64,000 nt of DNA from an uncultured Pseudomonadota bacterium (GCA_902494875.1 CABUUO010000005.1:1-64000), one strand, 5' to 3'. Counted from the first letter of the stretch, positions 8,620 to 17,683 are shown. Notes: generated from the letters alone by a model not told the origin. Numbers and translations are program-made.

Positions 8620-10314
8620 ATGTTTTCCGATTTGAGCAAAAAAGCACAAGATATTTTTAGTGACACGGTAGACCGGCTGAGCCGGGACGGCGTTCTGTTC
8701 GTGATGCCGGCTTTTTATCCGCAGCGGGGCGGAATTCTGGAAGAAGCGGTCGCAAAGGGCGGACGCGCGATTATTGCCGGCGGTGCGCCGAAACAGCAGC
8801 TGTTTGAGGGTATTGTCCAATACAGCCCGGGGTTCGACACCACCGGAATCAGCGAAACGCCGAAGGAGATTTATGAGATTGTCAAAGCCATTCCGACAGA
8901 AATCGTCAAAGGCAAAAAGGTTGCTTTGTTCGTGGAGGCGCCGGTCGGAAAATACTGGTCGAACAATCTGAAGCTGAAAGGGGCGGATATTGTAGCTTCC
9001 AACGAGCAGAACCTGCGGCTGTTTTTTGAAGAAAAGACCAATCTGCAAAAGATTTTGCAGGAAGCGGGGCTGCAGGAGTGTTTTATTCCCTCCGAAGTGG
9101 TGGAAGTCAAAAACCTGAGCACGGAAGACATGGACCGGCTTTATGCCAAATATCAGGGACAAAGCGGCAGGGTGGTGATTCAGTCCTGCGGTGCGGAAAA
9201 TTTTGAAAGCGGCGGCGGCAAGGGAACTTGCATAGTTTCTTCTTTTGAGGAATTTGCCGAAAATATGGTCAACCAGAAAGGCAGCGTCAAGGTAGCAAAA
9301 TGCATTGAGGGTTTTTGCAGCAATATGTCGATGTTTGTGGGCAATCTGATTGCCGATGAGAAAAAGCCGGGCATGGTTAAGGGAATGCTCGGCGGCAGGG
9401 ATGACGCTTTTGATCCCGATACGATTTATTCGCTGCTGGCAAAAGGCCGGCAGCTCGGCATCGACGATGACAAGACGGTGGTTTTGGCCGCGCGCGCCTC
9501 GTTGAAGGCCATCGGCGATAAGAATCTGACCAGAAGCGCATCCAACGGCGTCGGCAATTCGCTTGGCTACGAATTTGCCCCTGAGATCAACGACAAAGTC
9601 GGCGAGATTGCGCAAAAGCTCGGCTCTTTGATGGCCAAATGCGGCAAAGTCGGCCTTTGCGGCGCGGATTTGATTATTGACAAGGACAATCATATCTGGA
9701 TTAACGAGGTCAATGACCGCCAGCAAGGACCGACGGAACAGCTGAGTCTGGATGCCGAAAATTCGGGGCTGGTCGGAATCCACCGGCTGGCGTTTCTGGC
9801 CAGCTATGCTGATTGTCACGATCCCGAGGTTTACAATCTGTTCCGGGAGGTACGGCAGCATTCGGATACTTTGTACCGGCAGTCTTTGCGGAGCGACGGC
9901 AGCTTTTATATCAAAATGATGGGCAAGCAGCAGGGAACCGCCGTTTCCGTAATCGATTTAAAGCCGGGCATTTATGCGCTTGACCGGCAAAGCGACGGCA
10001 GCTGGAAATGGGATTTTTCTCACGGTTATGACAGCGGCAACAACATAGATCTGTCGCAGAACCGTATTTATGCCGGGTTGGCCGGCGTCAGCCTTAAAAA
10101 AGGACAACCGGTTCCGTCAGGTGCGCAGATATTAAGGATTGTCGGCAAGGCCAAAAACGGTTCGTCTCCGTTTAACATCAGCGGCAATAAGGTGGTGCTG
10201 AACAAAAAATGGTTGCCAATCGTCAATAGTTTGTATACTTCTTTATTTGGCAAAGAATATAACAAACAGTTTATGATGACGAAGGACAAACAGAAAGATG
10301 GCGACATTCTCTGA
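8620..10314 (+). CDS. ATP-grasp ligase of unknown substrate
   Basis: The 564-residue protein has an ATP-grasp fold in its middle (about residues 135-400): a Gly-rich nucleotide loop ESGGGKGT (197-203) and the metal-binding strand WINEVNDRQQGP with E363 and N365. About 130 residues precede it (VLFVMPAFYPQRGG...) and a unique domain of about 150 residues follows. ATP-grasp enzymes join a carboxylate to an amine or thiol through an acyl phosphate. The gene overlaps the next by 17 bases, so ligase and AstE-type hydrolase are probably made together. I do not recognise the subfamily and no substrate can be read from the sequence. There is no signal peptide, so it should act in the cytoplasm. Confidence 0.75.
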   Translation: MFSDLSKKAQDIFSDTVDRLSRDGVLFVMPAFYPQRGGILEEAVAKGGRAIIAGGAPKQQLFEGIVQYSPGFDTTGISETPKEIYEIVKAIPTEIVKGKKVALFVEAPVGKYWSNNLKLKGADIVASNEQNLRLFFEEKTNLQKILQEAGLQECFIPSEVVEVKNLSTEDMDRLYAKYQGQSGRVVIQSCGAENFESGGGKGTCIVSSFEEFAENMVNQKGSVKVAKCIEGFCSNMSMFVGNLIADEKKPGMVKGMLGGRDDAFDPDTIYSLLAKGRQLGIDDDKTVVLAARASLKAIGDKNLTRSASNGVGNSLGYEFAPEINDKVGEIAQKLGSLMAKCGKVGLCGADLIIDKDNHIWINEVNDRQQGPTEQLSLDAENSGLVGIHRLAFLASYADCHDPEVYNLFREVRQHSDTLYRQSLRSDGSFYIKMMGKQQGTAVSVIDLKPGIYALDRQSDGSWKWDFSHGYDSGNNIDLSQNRIYAGLAGVSLKKGQPVPSGAQILRIVGKAKNGSSPFNISGNKVVLNKKWLPIVNSLYTSLFGKEYNKQFMMTKDKQKDGDIL

Positions 10315-11251
10315 AAAAAGGCACAAGGTTCTGACGGCGGGCGGCGGAACGGAAATCGTCTTGAAGGAATTTGTTTACAAGGCGGACAAACCGGGACAGA
10401 CGCTGTATGTCCAGTCGGGGCTGCACGGGGGCGAGACTTCGCAGTGGTGTCTGCACCGCCTGCACGGTTTTTTGCTTGAACATCTGGTCTGTGGGGAGGT
10501 GCATGTTGTGCCTTATGCCAATCCGCTGGCATGGATGCAGCGGGCTTATTTTTCAACTTTCGGCAAGTTCAGCCAGATTGACGGCAAGGATTTTAACCGC
10601 TGTTTTCCCGGAAATTCGGACGGCGACGTCAGCGCCAGACTTTGCGCCGCGATTATGAAGCTGGCTACAGTTGCGGATTTTGTTTTGGATCTGCACACTT
10701 CAAAGAGCAGCAATCCTTTTGTAATTTATACCCAAAAAGAATATGAGCCGTGGGTGGCGGCCTGCGGTCTGCCCTATAACCAGTATTCGGACGATGCGAA
10801 CATTCCGGGGCTGCAGGGGACGTTCAACGCGGCGCTGGATCGTGCCGGCGTAAAAAACCTTACTATAGAATGCGGCGGACATAACGAATATGCCGAGGCG
10901 AAAATCGACGCCGTTTTCAATGCGGTCTGTGCGGTGCTGAATAAGCTCGGCCTGACGGAAAAGGGCAGGAATACTGCCGCTGCCGCCGAAATTTACCGTT
11001 TTGAGAAACGCCGCAAGGTTTTTGCCGGCGCCGGCGGTCTGTTCCGGGCGGAAAAGGCTTTGGGTGCAAAAGTGGCCCGGGGCGAGGTTATCGGCCATAT
11101 CTTCGATGCCGGAAATCCGGCGGTTCTATCGGCGGTGCCAGCGCCGGCGGACGGCATTTTGCAGATATTGTGCGCCGGGCATATCGTCTGGGAAGGCGAC
11201 GTGGTTGCAGAAATCGTGCCGACGGAAGATTTGAAACTGATTGTTTCTTAG
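10298..11251 (+). CDS. AstE/aspartoacylase-family (M14-type) zinc hydrolase
   Basis: The 317-residue protein carries the zinc-binding HxxE of the succinylglutamate desuccinylase/aspartoacylase family in GLHGGETSQW (H43, E46), the family signature DFNRCFPG (98-105), the third ligand in DLHTSKSS (H133) and the catalytic Glu in IECGGHNEY (E191). The C-terminal 80 residues look like the family's beta-rich lid. Members remove acyl groups from amino acids or cleave amide bonds. It overlaps the ATP-grasp gene by 17 bases, suggesting translational coupling and opposing or sequential chemistry on one metabolite. No other arginine-succinyltransferase-pathway genes are nearby, so an AstE role is unlikely. 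Confidence 0.85.
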   Translation: MATFSEKRHKVLTAGGGTEIVLKEFVYKADKPGQTLYVQSGLHGGETSQWCLHRLHGFLLEHLVCGEVHVVPYANPLAWMQRAYFSTFGKFSQIDGKDFNRCFPGNSDGDVSARLCAAIMKLATVADFVLDLHTSKSSNPFVIYTQKEYEPWVAACGLPYNQYSDDANIPGLQGTFNAALDRAGVKNLTIECGGHNEYAEAKIDAVFNAVCAVLNKLGLTEKGRNTAAAAEIYRFEKRRKVFAGAGGLFRAEKALGAKVARGEVIGHIFDAGNPAVLSAVPAPADGILQILCAGHIVWEGDVVAEIVPTEDLKLIVS

Positions 11252-11262
11252 AATAAAAAAAC

Positions 11263-11290
11263 TTGCAAAAACCGAAAAAAAAACTATGAT
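11263..11290 (+). promoter_or_regulatory. promoter of the LivK-like gene
   Basis: TTGCAA (11263-11268), 16-base spacer, TATGAT (11285-11290). Transcription would start near 11297, which excludes the upstream in-frame GTG at 11291 as the start codon of the next gene. Confidence 0.75.
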
Positions 11291-11323
11291 GTGGAGCTGT
11301 ATCTAAACAGTTTACAGAGTTTT

Positions 11324-12442
11324 ATGCTGAAGAATATCTCAAATATGATTTTGCCGCTGCTTCTGCTGCTGCCGGGAAGGGTTTGCGCCGAGGTTAATAT
11401 TGCTATTGTGGCACCTCTGTCCGGAGACTATCAGTCTTTGGGGCAGGAGCTGGTCAGCGGGGCTAAAATCGCCGTGGACGAAATCAACAACAACGGCGGA
11501 CTGCGGGGGGAACGGGTAAATCTGGTGGTGGTTGACGATCCCTGCAACGATATTCTGGCGGTTTCTACGGCGGAAATGATGGCGGTCAATTCTTCCAAGG
11601 CTGATAAAATCAATACCGTTATCGGACCTTTCTGCCAAAATTCTTTCAGTCAACTGGCCGGCGTTTACGCCAAGGCCGGCATTTTTCAGATCGTACCGAC
11701 ATCGGTCTGCAATTACGGGACGGAAGTCAACCATCCGGGATTGATTAAGATGGTCGGTTACTGTGAAAATCAAAGTCTGGATTTTTTCAGATATTATCTG
11801 GCGCATTTTCCTGATGCCAAAGTGGCACTGGTTTATGACAGCGGCATAAAAAGCGTGGTCGAAATTGCGGCAGCGTTACAGGACGAGTTTGGCAAAGCCG
11901 GCAAGATGCTGAATATCAAAAGCTTCAATTTTGCCAAATACGGCAACGATTATTCCGAGCTTGGCGAACATATTATTGACGGGGATTTTGAGGCGGCTTA
12001 TATTCTGGGTGAACCGAAAGAAGTTTCCAAGCTGGCACGGGTATTAAAAAAAGAAGATCGCGATTTCAGGGTTTTTGTAAACCGTTATCAGTCGCAGGGA
12101 CGTTATTTTGAAGAACTGGGCAAACTTGCCCATGGTACTTATTTTATGTCGCTGCCGACGTTGAAAGACAGTCCCGACTTTACCGAGACGCTGGTGCGCC
12201 TGCGCTTGCTGGGCGTGGAACCCAGGGGATTGAGCGTTTACAGCTATTCAGCGGTTAAACTTTGGCAGGATATTGTGAACAGGGCTAATTCGTTTGTGTA
12301 TGCAAATATGGCGGAGGCGCTGCCCGGCAATCGTTTTGAAACGGCCTGGGGAGAGGTGTCTTTCAAAAGCGGGAATCCCGAAAATACCGTCAATTATGCC
12401 ATTTATAAGTATGAAGACGGCGAATATGCACAGGTCTATTGA
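11324..12442 (+). CDS. LivK-like periplasmic amino-acid/amide binding protein
   Basis: The product (372 aa from the ATG at 11324) begins with a signal peptide, MLKNISNMILPLLLLLPGRVCA, followed by the type I periplasmic binding protein opening EVNIAIVAPLSGDYQSLGQELVSGAKIAVDEIN shared by LivJ/LivK and urea/amide receptors. Such proteins deliver branched-chain amino acids, amides or peptides to an ABC importer. No permease or ATPase genes are adjacent, so it is an orphan receptor or uses a distant transporter. It has its own promoter, but follows the ATP-grasp/AstE pair closely, so it might bind a related compound. That link is inference. Confidence 0.85.
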   Translation: MLKNISNMILPLLLLLPGRVCAEVNIAIVAPLSGDYQSLGQELVSGAKIAVDEINNNGGLRGERVNLVVVDDPCNDILAVSTAEMMAVNSSKADKINTVIGPFCQNSFSQLAGVYAKAGIFQIVPTSVCNYGTEVNHPGLIKMVGYCENQSLDFFRYYLAHFPDAKVALVYDSGIKSVVEIAAALQDEFGKAGKMLNIKSFNFAKYGNDYSELGEHIIDGDFEAAYILGEPKEVSKLARVLKKEDRDFRVFVNRYQSQGRYFEELGKLAHGTYFMSLPTLKDSPDFTETLVRLRLLGVEPRGLSVYSYSAVKLWQDIVNRANSFVYANMAEALPGNRFETAWGEVSFKSGNPENTVNYAIYKYEDGEYAQVY

Positions 12443-12450
12443 TTTTTAGT

Positions 12451-12477
12451 TTGCTAAATCTTTTTTCCGTATATAAT
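12451..12477 (+). promoter_or_regulatory. candidate ssb promoter
   Basis: TTGCTA (12451-12456) and TATAAT (12472-12477) with a short 15-base spacer, 38 bases before the ssb start. Confidence 0.5.
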
Positions 12478-12514
12478 TTGGCTCAGTTTTTTAATTTAGA
12501 TAAGGTAAAAGCAA

Positions 12515-12988
12515 ATGGCTGGAAGTATAAATAAAGTTATTCTCGTCGGTAATCTGGGAGCTGATCCAAAAGTCAGCAACACCGCTAACGGCGCAAAAAT
12601 CGTCAATTTGAACGTGGCAACCACCGACAGCTGGAAAGACAAGCTTTCCGGCGAGAGAAAAGAAAGAACCGAATGGCACCGTGTGGTTATTTTCAACCCG
12701 CAGTTGGCAGACATTGCCGAAAGATATCTGCGCAAAGGTTCCAAGGTTTATCTGGAAGGCCAGCTGCAGACCCGCAAATGGGAAGACAGCAACGGCGGCG
12801 AAAGATATACCACTGAAGTCGTTTTACAGAATTTTTCCGGCAATCTGGTTTTGCTTGACGGACGCGGTGACGGTGTTCCGGCCGGCGGCAACGACGTTTT
12901 TTCCGGTTCTTCTTCATCCGGTTGGGATTCTGCTCCGGCCGGCGGTGCGGCCCCGGCTGCAGATTTGGATGACGATATTCCGTTCTAA
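12515..12988 (+). CDS. ssb: single-stranded DNA-binding protein
   Basis: The 157-residue protein has the SSB OB-fold (about residues 4-112: INKVILVGNLGADP, then TEWHRVVIF and the YLRKGSKVYLEGQL strand). A Gly/Ser/Ala/Pro-rich linker follows, and the acidic tip DDDIPF recruits replication and repair partners. SSB coats single-stranded DNA during replication, recombination and repair. AAGG lies upstream of the ATG. A terminator shared with the convergent gene follows. Confidence 0.97.
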   Translation: MAGSINKVILVGNLGADPKVSNTANGAKIVNLNVATTDSWKDKLSGERKERTEWHRVVIFNPQLADIAERYLRKGSKVYLEGQLQTRKWEDSNGGERYTTEVVLQNFSGNLVLLDGRGDGVPAGGNDVFSGSSSSGWDSAPAGGAAPAADLDDDIPF

Positions 12989-13022
12989 GTTTTACCAATT
13001 GGTATCCAGAGCGAAAATTGCG

Positions 13023-13062
13023 AAAAGGAGAAAATTTACAAATGTAGATTTTCTCCTTTTTT
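13023..13062. terminator. bidirectional terminator after ssb
   Basis: AAAAGGAGAAAAT pairs with ATTTTCTCCTTTT, flanked by A- and T-runs. It serves ssb and the convergent gene ending at 13095. Confidence 0.85.
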
Positions 13063-13094
13063 ATGGTTTAGATGCTGCAAAGGGGGAAATGTCA

Positions 13095-13892
13095 TTATTT
13101 TTTTCGGCGTCTTTTTTTGTGCGGGGCGGAAAGGTTTTCAATCCGCGGCGGTAACGGCGCAGTAGGGGGCAGCATTTTGGCGATGGCTTGTCCGTAGTCT
13201 TTAGTGTCAAAAAGCAGGTTGACGAGTTCCATAGGGTTTTGTCCGGCCAGCATTTGTTGTTTGGCGATTTCGACGGCGGCCTGTTGGATGATGGTGTTGC
13301 GAAAGGTTTCCTGCGCGCTTTCTCGGCCGGAAAGTTCTTTACGGTGTTTATGTTCAAAATATTTGCGTTGGAAGCGAGCAAATTCATAGACCGGGTCTCC
13401 GCCCTGATTAAAGTCTTCAAGTCCGCAACTGAAGGTTTTTTCATCAATCAATGCGTTGATGCCGCGGCCGTGGCGATCGCGGTAAATCATCCAGTCGAAG
13501 ACGATTTCGTCATTCAGAGCTTTGTCGGCTTCGGCTTCTTCTATTTGTCCGAAATCAATGTTTTTGGTGCCGTCAGCGTCGGAAAGAATGTTGATGTTCT
13601 GTTCAAAAAACTCTTTGGTATATTTTTGCTTGGAGCGGTGATTGGTCAGGGCGCGGGTCAGACAAAGCGCAACCAGAGCAATTTTCATTTCCTGATTGGA
13701 TTTGTATATTATTTTGCGAGGGTCTTTGAGCGTTTCTATGTCGTCCAGAATCTGGCTTACGCAGAACACGTTGAGCCGGTGCAGAAGTTCGAGTTGTTCG
13801 GTATCCAAAAGGATGTTGCTCAGGATGGGCGCGTTTGACGCTTTGTCAATAATTTCCCGAATTCGGGCGTTGATTATTTTTTGAACGTCCAT
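13095..13892 (-). CDS. protein of unknown function with a basic C-terminal tail
   Basis: I do not recognise this 265-residue protein. The start at 13892 (MDVQKIINARIREII) is chosen because GGAG lies about 7 bases before it; a start 14 codons earlier would lack one. No signal peptide or membrane helix is seen. The C-terminus is Pro-rich and then strongly basic (PHKKRRRKK), which would suit binding to nucleic acid or an acidic surface, but this is a guess. It stands alone between ssb and the nonapeptide-repeat gene. Confidence 0.7.
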   Translation of the reverse strand: MDVQKIINARIREIIDKASNAPILSNILLDTEQLELLHRLNVFCVSQILDDIETLKDPRKIIYKSNQEMKIALVALCLTRALTNHRSKQKYTKEFFEQNINILSDADGTKNIDFGQIEEAEADKALNDEIVFDWMIYRDRHGRGINALIDEKTFSCGLEDFNQGGDPVYEFARFQRKYFEHKHRKELSGRESAQETFRNTIIQQAAVEIAKQQMLAGQNPMELVNLLFDTKDYGQAIAKMLPPTAPLPPRIENLSAPHKKRRRKK

Positions 13893-13968
13893 GGAAGTCT
13901 CCGTTTTCTGCTGAAGATTGAAAAATAATAACATATTTCGGGAGGTATTTCCATATTAAATTTTCTGT

Positions 13969-13996
13969 TTGACAAAGGGACACAAATACTTATGAT
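13969..13996 (+). promoter_or_regulatory. near-consensus promoter of the Trp-repeat gene
   Basis: TTGACA (13969-13974), 16-base spacer, TATGAT (13991-13996). Transcription should start near 14003, so the ATG at 13997 cannot be the start codon and the one at 14036 is used. Confidence 0.8.
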
Positions 13997-14035
13997 ATGC
14001 GCCGTATTAAAAATATTATTAATTTTTTTAAGAAT

Positions 14036-14593
14036 ATGAAAAATGAAAGAATACACACAACGAATGTTGTGATTGAGATTGCAAAAACATTGTTTTTTAA
14101 GGGTGGAAACAACAGAGCCGTAGCCGTCAGGCTGTTTAACCTGTATGGTTCGGGAGACGGTTTTGACGACGAGTTTTTGGAATATGCCAAAGGCGTCGGT
14201 CTGTTGCCTAGTCTGGCCTGCAAGGCAATGGAAGTTTATTATCCGTGTCGCAGGGCGGCTGTTTCGGTTTTGACGGCGGCCGGAAAATTTGATTTTCTGG
14301 CGGAAAAGCAAGACTGGGAGGCTTTAGCCGGAGTTTGTGCCTGGAAAATTTTGATTGAATATTCCCAATGGGATGTTTTGGCCAGGTTTAAGCAATGGGA
14401 TTTGCTGGCGTCATATTCCCGGTGGGATATTCTGGCAGAATACGGTCAGTGGAATGTTCTGGCCGAATGGAAACAATGGCATATTTTGGCAGACAACTGC
14501 CGTTGGCTGGAACTTATTGCGGCCGGAAAGTTCAAACTGGTGCCCGGATATGCAATGCTGGGATATGCTTTTATGTACAGCAGGCCGGTGTGA
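14036..14593 (+). CDS. Trp-containing nonapeptide-repeat protein, function unknown
   Basis: The start is set to 14036 because a strong promoter places the transcript start after the earlier ATG. The 185-residue product has an N-terminal region (about 1-80) and then nine successive 9-residue units, from KFDFLAEKQ at 84-92 to RWLELIAAG at 156-164. The pattern is x-W-D-x-L-A-x-x-x, for example QWDVLARFK, QWDLLASYS, RWDILAEYG and QWNVLAEWK. A period of 9 with fixed Trp and Leu-Ala suggests a short helical or solenoid repeat for binding a partner. There is no signal peptide and no SD. It ends in a terminator before gyrA. I know no family with this exact repeat. Confidence 0.75.
   Translation: MKNERIHTTNVVIEIAKTLFFKGGNNRAVAVRLFNLYGSGDGFDDEFLEYAKGVGLLPSLACKAMEVYYPCRRAAVSVLTAAGKFDFLAEKQDWEALAGVCAWKILIEYSQWDVLARFKQWDLLASYSRWDILAEYGQWNVLAEWKQWHILADNCRWLELIAAGKFKLVPGYAMLGYAFMYSRPV
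14285..14527 (+). repeat. nine 27-base coding repeats (xWDxLAxxx)
   Basis: Nine in-frame 27-base units encode the nonapeptides described for the gene at 14036. The units have diverged at the DNA level while Trp (Phe in the first), Leu and Ala (Ile or Leu at the edges) are kept, which points to selection on the protein rather than a recent expansion. Confidence 0.85.
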
Positions 14594-14605
14594 ATTTGCT
14601 CAAAA

Positions 14606-14641
14606 AACGTCTGAGGGATATTTTCCTTCCGGCGTTTTTTT
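14606..14641 (+). terminator. terminator after the Trp-repeat gene
   Basis: A 12-base arm from ACGTCTGAGGGA pairs, with one mismatch and two G-T pairs, with TCCTTCCGGCGT, followed by seven T. Confidence 0.65.
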
Positions 14642-14829
14642 GCGTTTTAAGCGTTGTGCCGTTAACTTTTGAGAGCGCGTTTGGGGGTGAAATCGATTTT
14701 AAGGGCGTTTTTTTGACCGCAGAGAGGATTTTTGCGTTTTTAACTGGGCATAAGTTTGATAATTGGCTGGTGCGGTTAGAGCAAATTTGCTATATTTGCC
14801 GCAGTTTGAACAATATAAAGGATAATAAA

Positions 14830-17661
14830 GTGAGTGAAGAAAACGAAGATTTAAACGCGGTGAGCGTTACGGCCGGACAGGATATCAGTCCGATCGGCAT
14901 TTGCGACGAAATGCGCCGCTCTTATCTTGATTATGCCATGAGCGTCATTGTTTCGCGCGCGCTGCCGGATGTGCGCGACGGTTTGAAGCCGGTTCACCGC
15001 CGGATTATCTATTCTGCTTATGAAAACGGTTATGACTATAATCGTCCGTTCAGAAAGTCGGCTCGTATCGTCGGTGATGTTTTGGGTAAATATCACCCGC
15101 ACGGCGACAGCTCGGTTTATGAAGCAATGGTACGTATGGCTCAGCCGTTTTCAATGCGCGTGCCGCTGATCGACGGTCAGGGCAACTTCGGTTCAATGGA
15201 CGGAGACAGCGCGGCAGCCATGCGTTATACCGAGGCAAGGCTGGCCAAAGTTACTCACGCCCTGATTGACGACATTGAAAAAGAAACCGTCGATTTTATG
15301 CCCAACTATGACGAAAGCCTGCAAGAACCTACCGTGCTGCCGGCGGCTTATCCGAACCTTTTGGTGAACGGAGCCAACGGTATTGCCGTCGGTATGGCTA
15401 CCAACATTCCGCCGCACAATCTCGGAGAGGTGATTGATGCCTGTTGCGCCTATATCGACAATCCGAACCTGTCCGTTGACGATTTGATTAATATTGTGCC
15501 GGGCCCCGATTTTCCGACCGGCGGTTTGATTTTGGGATACAGCGGCGCCAAGTCTGCCTATCTGACCGGCCGCGGTTCGGTTATGATGCGCGCCAAATGC
15601 ACGATTGAGGAGCTGCACAAAGACCGTGAGGCGATTATTGTCCATGAGGTGCCGTATCAGGTTAACAAGGCGGTTTTGATTTCAAAAATTGCCGAGATGG
15701 TAAAAGAAAAGAAAATTGAGGGAATTTCCGAAATCCGTGATGAGTCAGACCGTCAGGGCGTGCGCGTCGTGATTGAAATCAAACGCGACTTTCAGGCGGA
15801 CGTGGTTTTGAACCAGCTCTATAAATTTACGCAGCTGCAGACCAGTTTCGGCATGAATATGCTGGCAATCAACGGCGGACGTCCGATGATGATGAATCTG
15901 AAAGAAATCATCAGCGCTTTTGTTTCTTTCCGCGAGGAGGTTATCCGCCGCCGTACGATTTATCTTTTGAACAAAGCCCGCGACCGAGCCCATATTTTGG
16001 TCGGTTTGGCAATTGCGGTAGAAAATATTGATCCGATTATTGAGCTGATCCGCACTTCTCCCAATCCTCAGGAGGCCAAAGACGCCTTGTTGGCCAAAGC
16101 ATGGCCGGCCAAAGAGGTTGAGCCGCTGGTGCTCTTGATTGACGAGCCGGACCGCAAGGTTGAAAACGGCATGTATCATTTGTCAGAAGCACAGGCTCGT
16201 GCCATTCTGGATTTGAAGCTCCAAAGACTGACCGGCTTGGAAAGAGACAAGATTCATGAGGAATTGACCGGTATCGGCGAAGACATTAAGGAATATCTGT
16301 CGATTTTGGCTTCCAGGGAGAAGCTCTACGGCATTATGCGCGACGAATTTGTAGCCATTAAGGACGAGTATGCGACGCCGCGCCGCACCAAGATTGAAGA
16401 TATTGAATATGATACGGATATTGAATCCCTGATTCAGCGTGAAGATATGGTGGTTACGGTTACCGATGCCGGTTATATCAAACGCGTGCCGCTGAATGCC
16501 TATAAAGCGCAGAAGCGCGGCGGCAAGGGCAAAGCCGGCATGGCAACCAAGGAAGAAGATTTTGTATCGCGTCTGTTTGTGGCTTCTACCCATACGCCGG
16601 TATTGTTCTTCTCCTCCAAAGGGTTGGTTTATAAGATGAAAGTTTATAAGCTGCCTCTGGGTTCTCCGACTTCCAAAGGCAAGCCGTTTATCAATCTGCT
16701 GCCGCTTGATGCAGGCGAGACGATTACCACCATTATGAAACTGCCGGAAAACGAGGCCGAGTGCGAGAATATGTCCATTATGTTCGCCACTTCTCAAGGC
16801 AATGTCCGCCGCAACTCGCTGACGGATTTTGTGAACGTTCAGTCTAACGGTAAGATTGCCATGAAGCTCGACGAGGGCGACAGGCTGATTAATGTTCGTA
16901 TCTGCCATGAGGACAATGATATCATGCTGGCCTGCCGCAGCGGTAAATGTATTCGTTTTGCGGTAACCGACGTTCGCGTTTTCGTGGGACGTAACTCGAC
17001 CGGTGTCCGCGGCATTAAACTGGCCGACGGCGATGAGGTGATTTCTATGTCAATTCTCAATCACAGCGACGCCACTACCGAAGAACGCGACGAATATGCC
17101 CGTATCCGCGCCGCGGTCAAACGGATTCAATCCGAGCGGGGCGGCGACGACTGTGAAGTAGGACCGGAAGAAAGCGGTGTGGAGATGAGTGTTCTGACAC
17201 CTGAAAAATATCGGGAAATGAAAGAAAAAGAACAATTCATCCTGTCTGTTACCACAACCGGTTACGGCAAACGCACTTCTTCTTACGAATATCGCGTTAC
17301 CGGACGTGGCGGTCAGGGTATTGCCAATATGGAAATGTCTGCCCGTAACAAGGAAATCGCCAGCTCGTTCCCGATTGAGGACGATAACCAGATTATGATG
17401 GTTACCGACGGCGGCAAACTTATCCGGATGCCGGTTTCCGACATCAGAATTGCCGGACGCAAGACGCAGGGCGTTATCCTGTTCAGAACGGCGGACGACG
17501 AAAAAGTTGTTTCCGTTACCTGGCTGGATGCGGACGAGGACGACGAAGAAGAGCTTGAAGAGGAAACCGGAAGCGAGGTTTTGGGCGAAAGCGTTGCCGA
17601 TGTTGAAGACGACGGCGGCGTCAGCGAGCCTGAGGTCGGTGCTGAAGGTGACGAGGAATAA
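14830..17661 (+). CDS. gyrA: DNA gyrase subunit A
   Basis: GyrA is the DNA-cleaving subunit of gyrase. I use the GTG at 14830 (AAGGA 8 bases upstream), giving 943 residues; the open frame extends further upstream but without family similarity. Visible landmarks are the start of the breakage domain (RSYLDYAMSVIVSRALPDVR), the catalytic Tyr133 in AMRYTEARL, and the quinolone-region block HPHGDSSVYEAM. That block has Ser94 at the E. coli Ser83 position and Glu98 at the Asp87 position. The GyrA-box is QKRGGKGKAGM and the CTD has beta-pinwheel repeats. The GyrA-box identifies it as GyrA rather than ParC. The last 40 residues are very acidic. It has its own terminator. Confidence 0.96.
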   Translation: MSEENEDLNAVSVTAGQDISPIGICDEMRRSYLDYAMSVIVSRALPDVRDGLKPVHRRIIYSAYENGYDYNRPFRKSARIVGDVLGKYHPHGDSSVYEAMVRMAQPFSMRVPLIDGQGNFGSMDGDSAAAMRYTEARLAKVTHALIDDIEKETVDFMPNYDESLQEPTVLPAAYPNLLVNGANGIAVGMATNIPPHNLGEVIDACCAYIDNPNLSVDDLINIVPGPDFPTGGLILGYSGAKSAYLTGRGSVMMRAKCTIEELHKDREAIIVHEVPYQVNKAVLISKIAEMVKEKKIEGISEIRDESDRQGVRVVIEIKRDFQADVVLNQLYKFTQLQTSFGMNMLAINGGRPMMMNLKEIISAFVSFREEVIRRRTIYLLNKARDRAHILVGLAIAVENIDPIIELIRTSPNPQEAKDALLAKAWPAKEVEPLVLLIDEPDRKVENGMYHLSEAQARAILDLKLQRLTGLERDKIHEELTGIGEDIKEYLSILASREKLYGIMRDEFVAIKDEYATPRRTKIEDIEYDTDIESLIQREDMVVTVTDAGYIKRVPLNAYKAQKRGGKGKAGMATKEEDFVSRLFVASTHTPVLFFSSKGLVYKMKVYKLPLGSPTSKGKPFINLLPLDAGETITTIMKLPENEAECENMSIMFATSQGNVRRNSLTDFVNVQSNGKIAMKLDEGDRLINVRICHEDNDIMLACRSGKCIRFAVTDVRVFVGRNSTGVRGIKLADGDEVISMSILNHSDATTEERDEYARIRAAVKRIQSERGGDDCEVGPEESGVEMSVLTPEKYREMKEKEQFILSVTTTGYGKRTSSYEYRVTGRGGQGIANMEMSARNKEIASSFPIEDDNQIMMVTDGGKLIRMPVSDIRIAGRKTQGVILFRTADDEKVVSVTWLDADEDDEEELEEETGSEVLGESVADVEDDGGVSEPEVGAEGDEE

Positions 17662-17683
17662 ACCCTCAAGCCGGATTATGTTG

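Noticed and set aside
8575..9861. Long open frame (428 codons) antisense to the ATP-grasp gene
   Set aside because: It is a mirror of the codon pattern of the real gene: no SD, no family features, and the plus-strand protein has clear ATP-grasp motifs.
11291..11323. GTG start for the LivK-like protein
   Set aside because: It overlaps the end of the -10 box, so it would lie before the transcription start; the ATG at 11324 gives a clean signal peptide.
14395..14829. Upstream in-frame extension of gyrA (145 codons)
   Set aside because: The extension has no GyrA similarity, overlaps the Trp-repeat gene and its terminator, and the GTG at 14830 has a good SD and the usual GyrA start.
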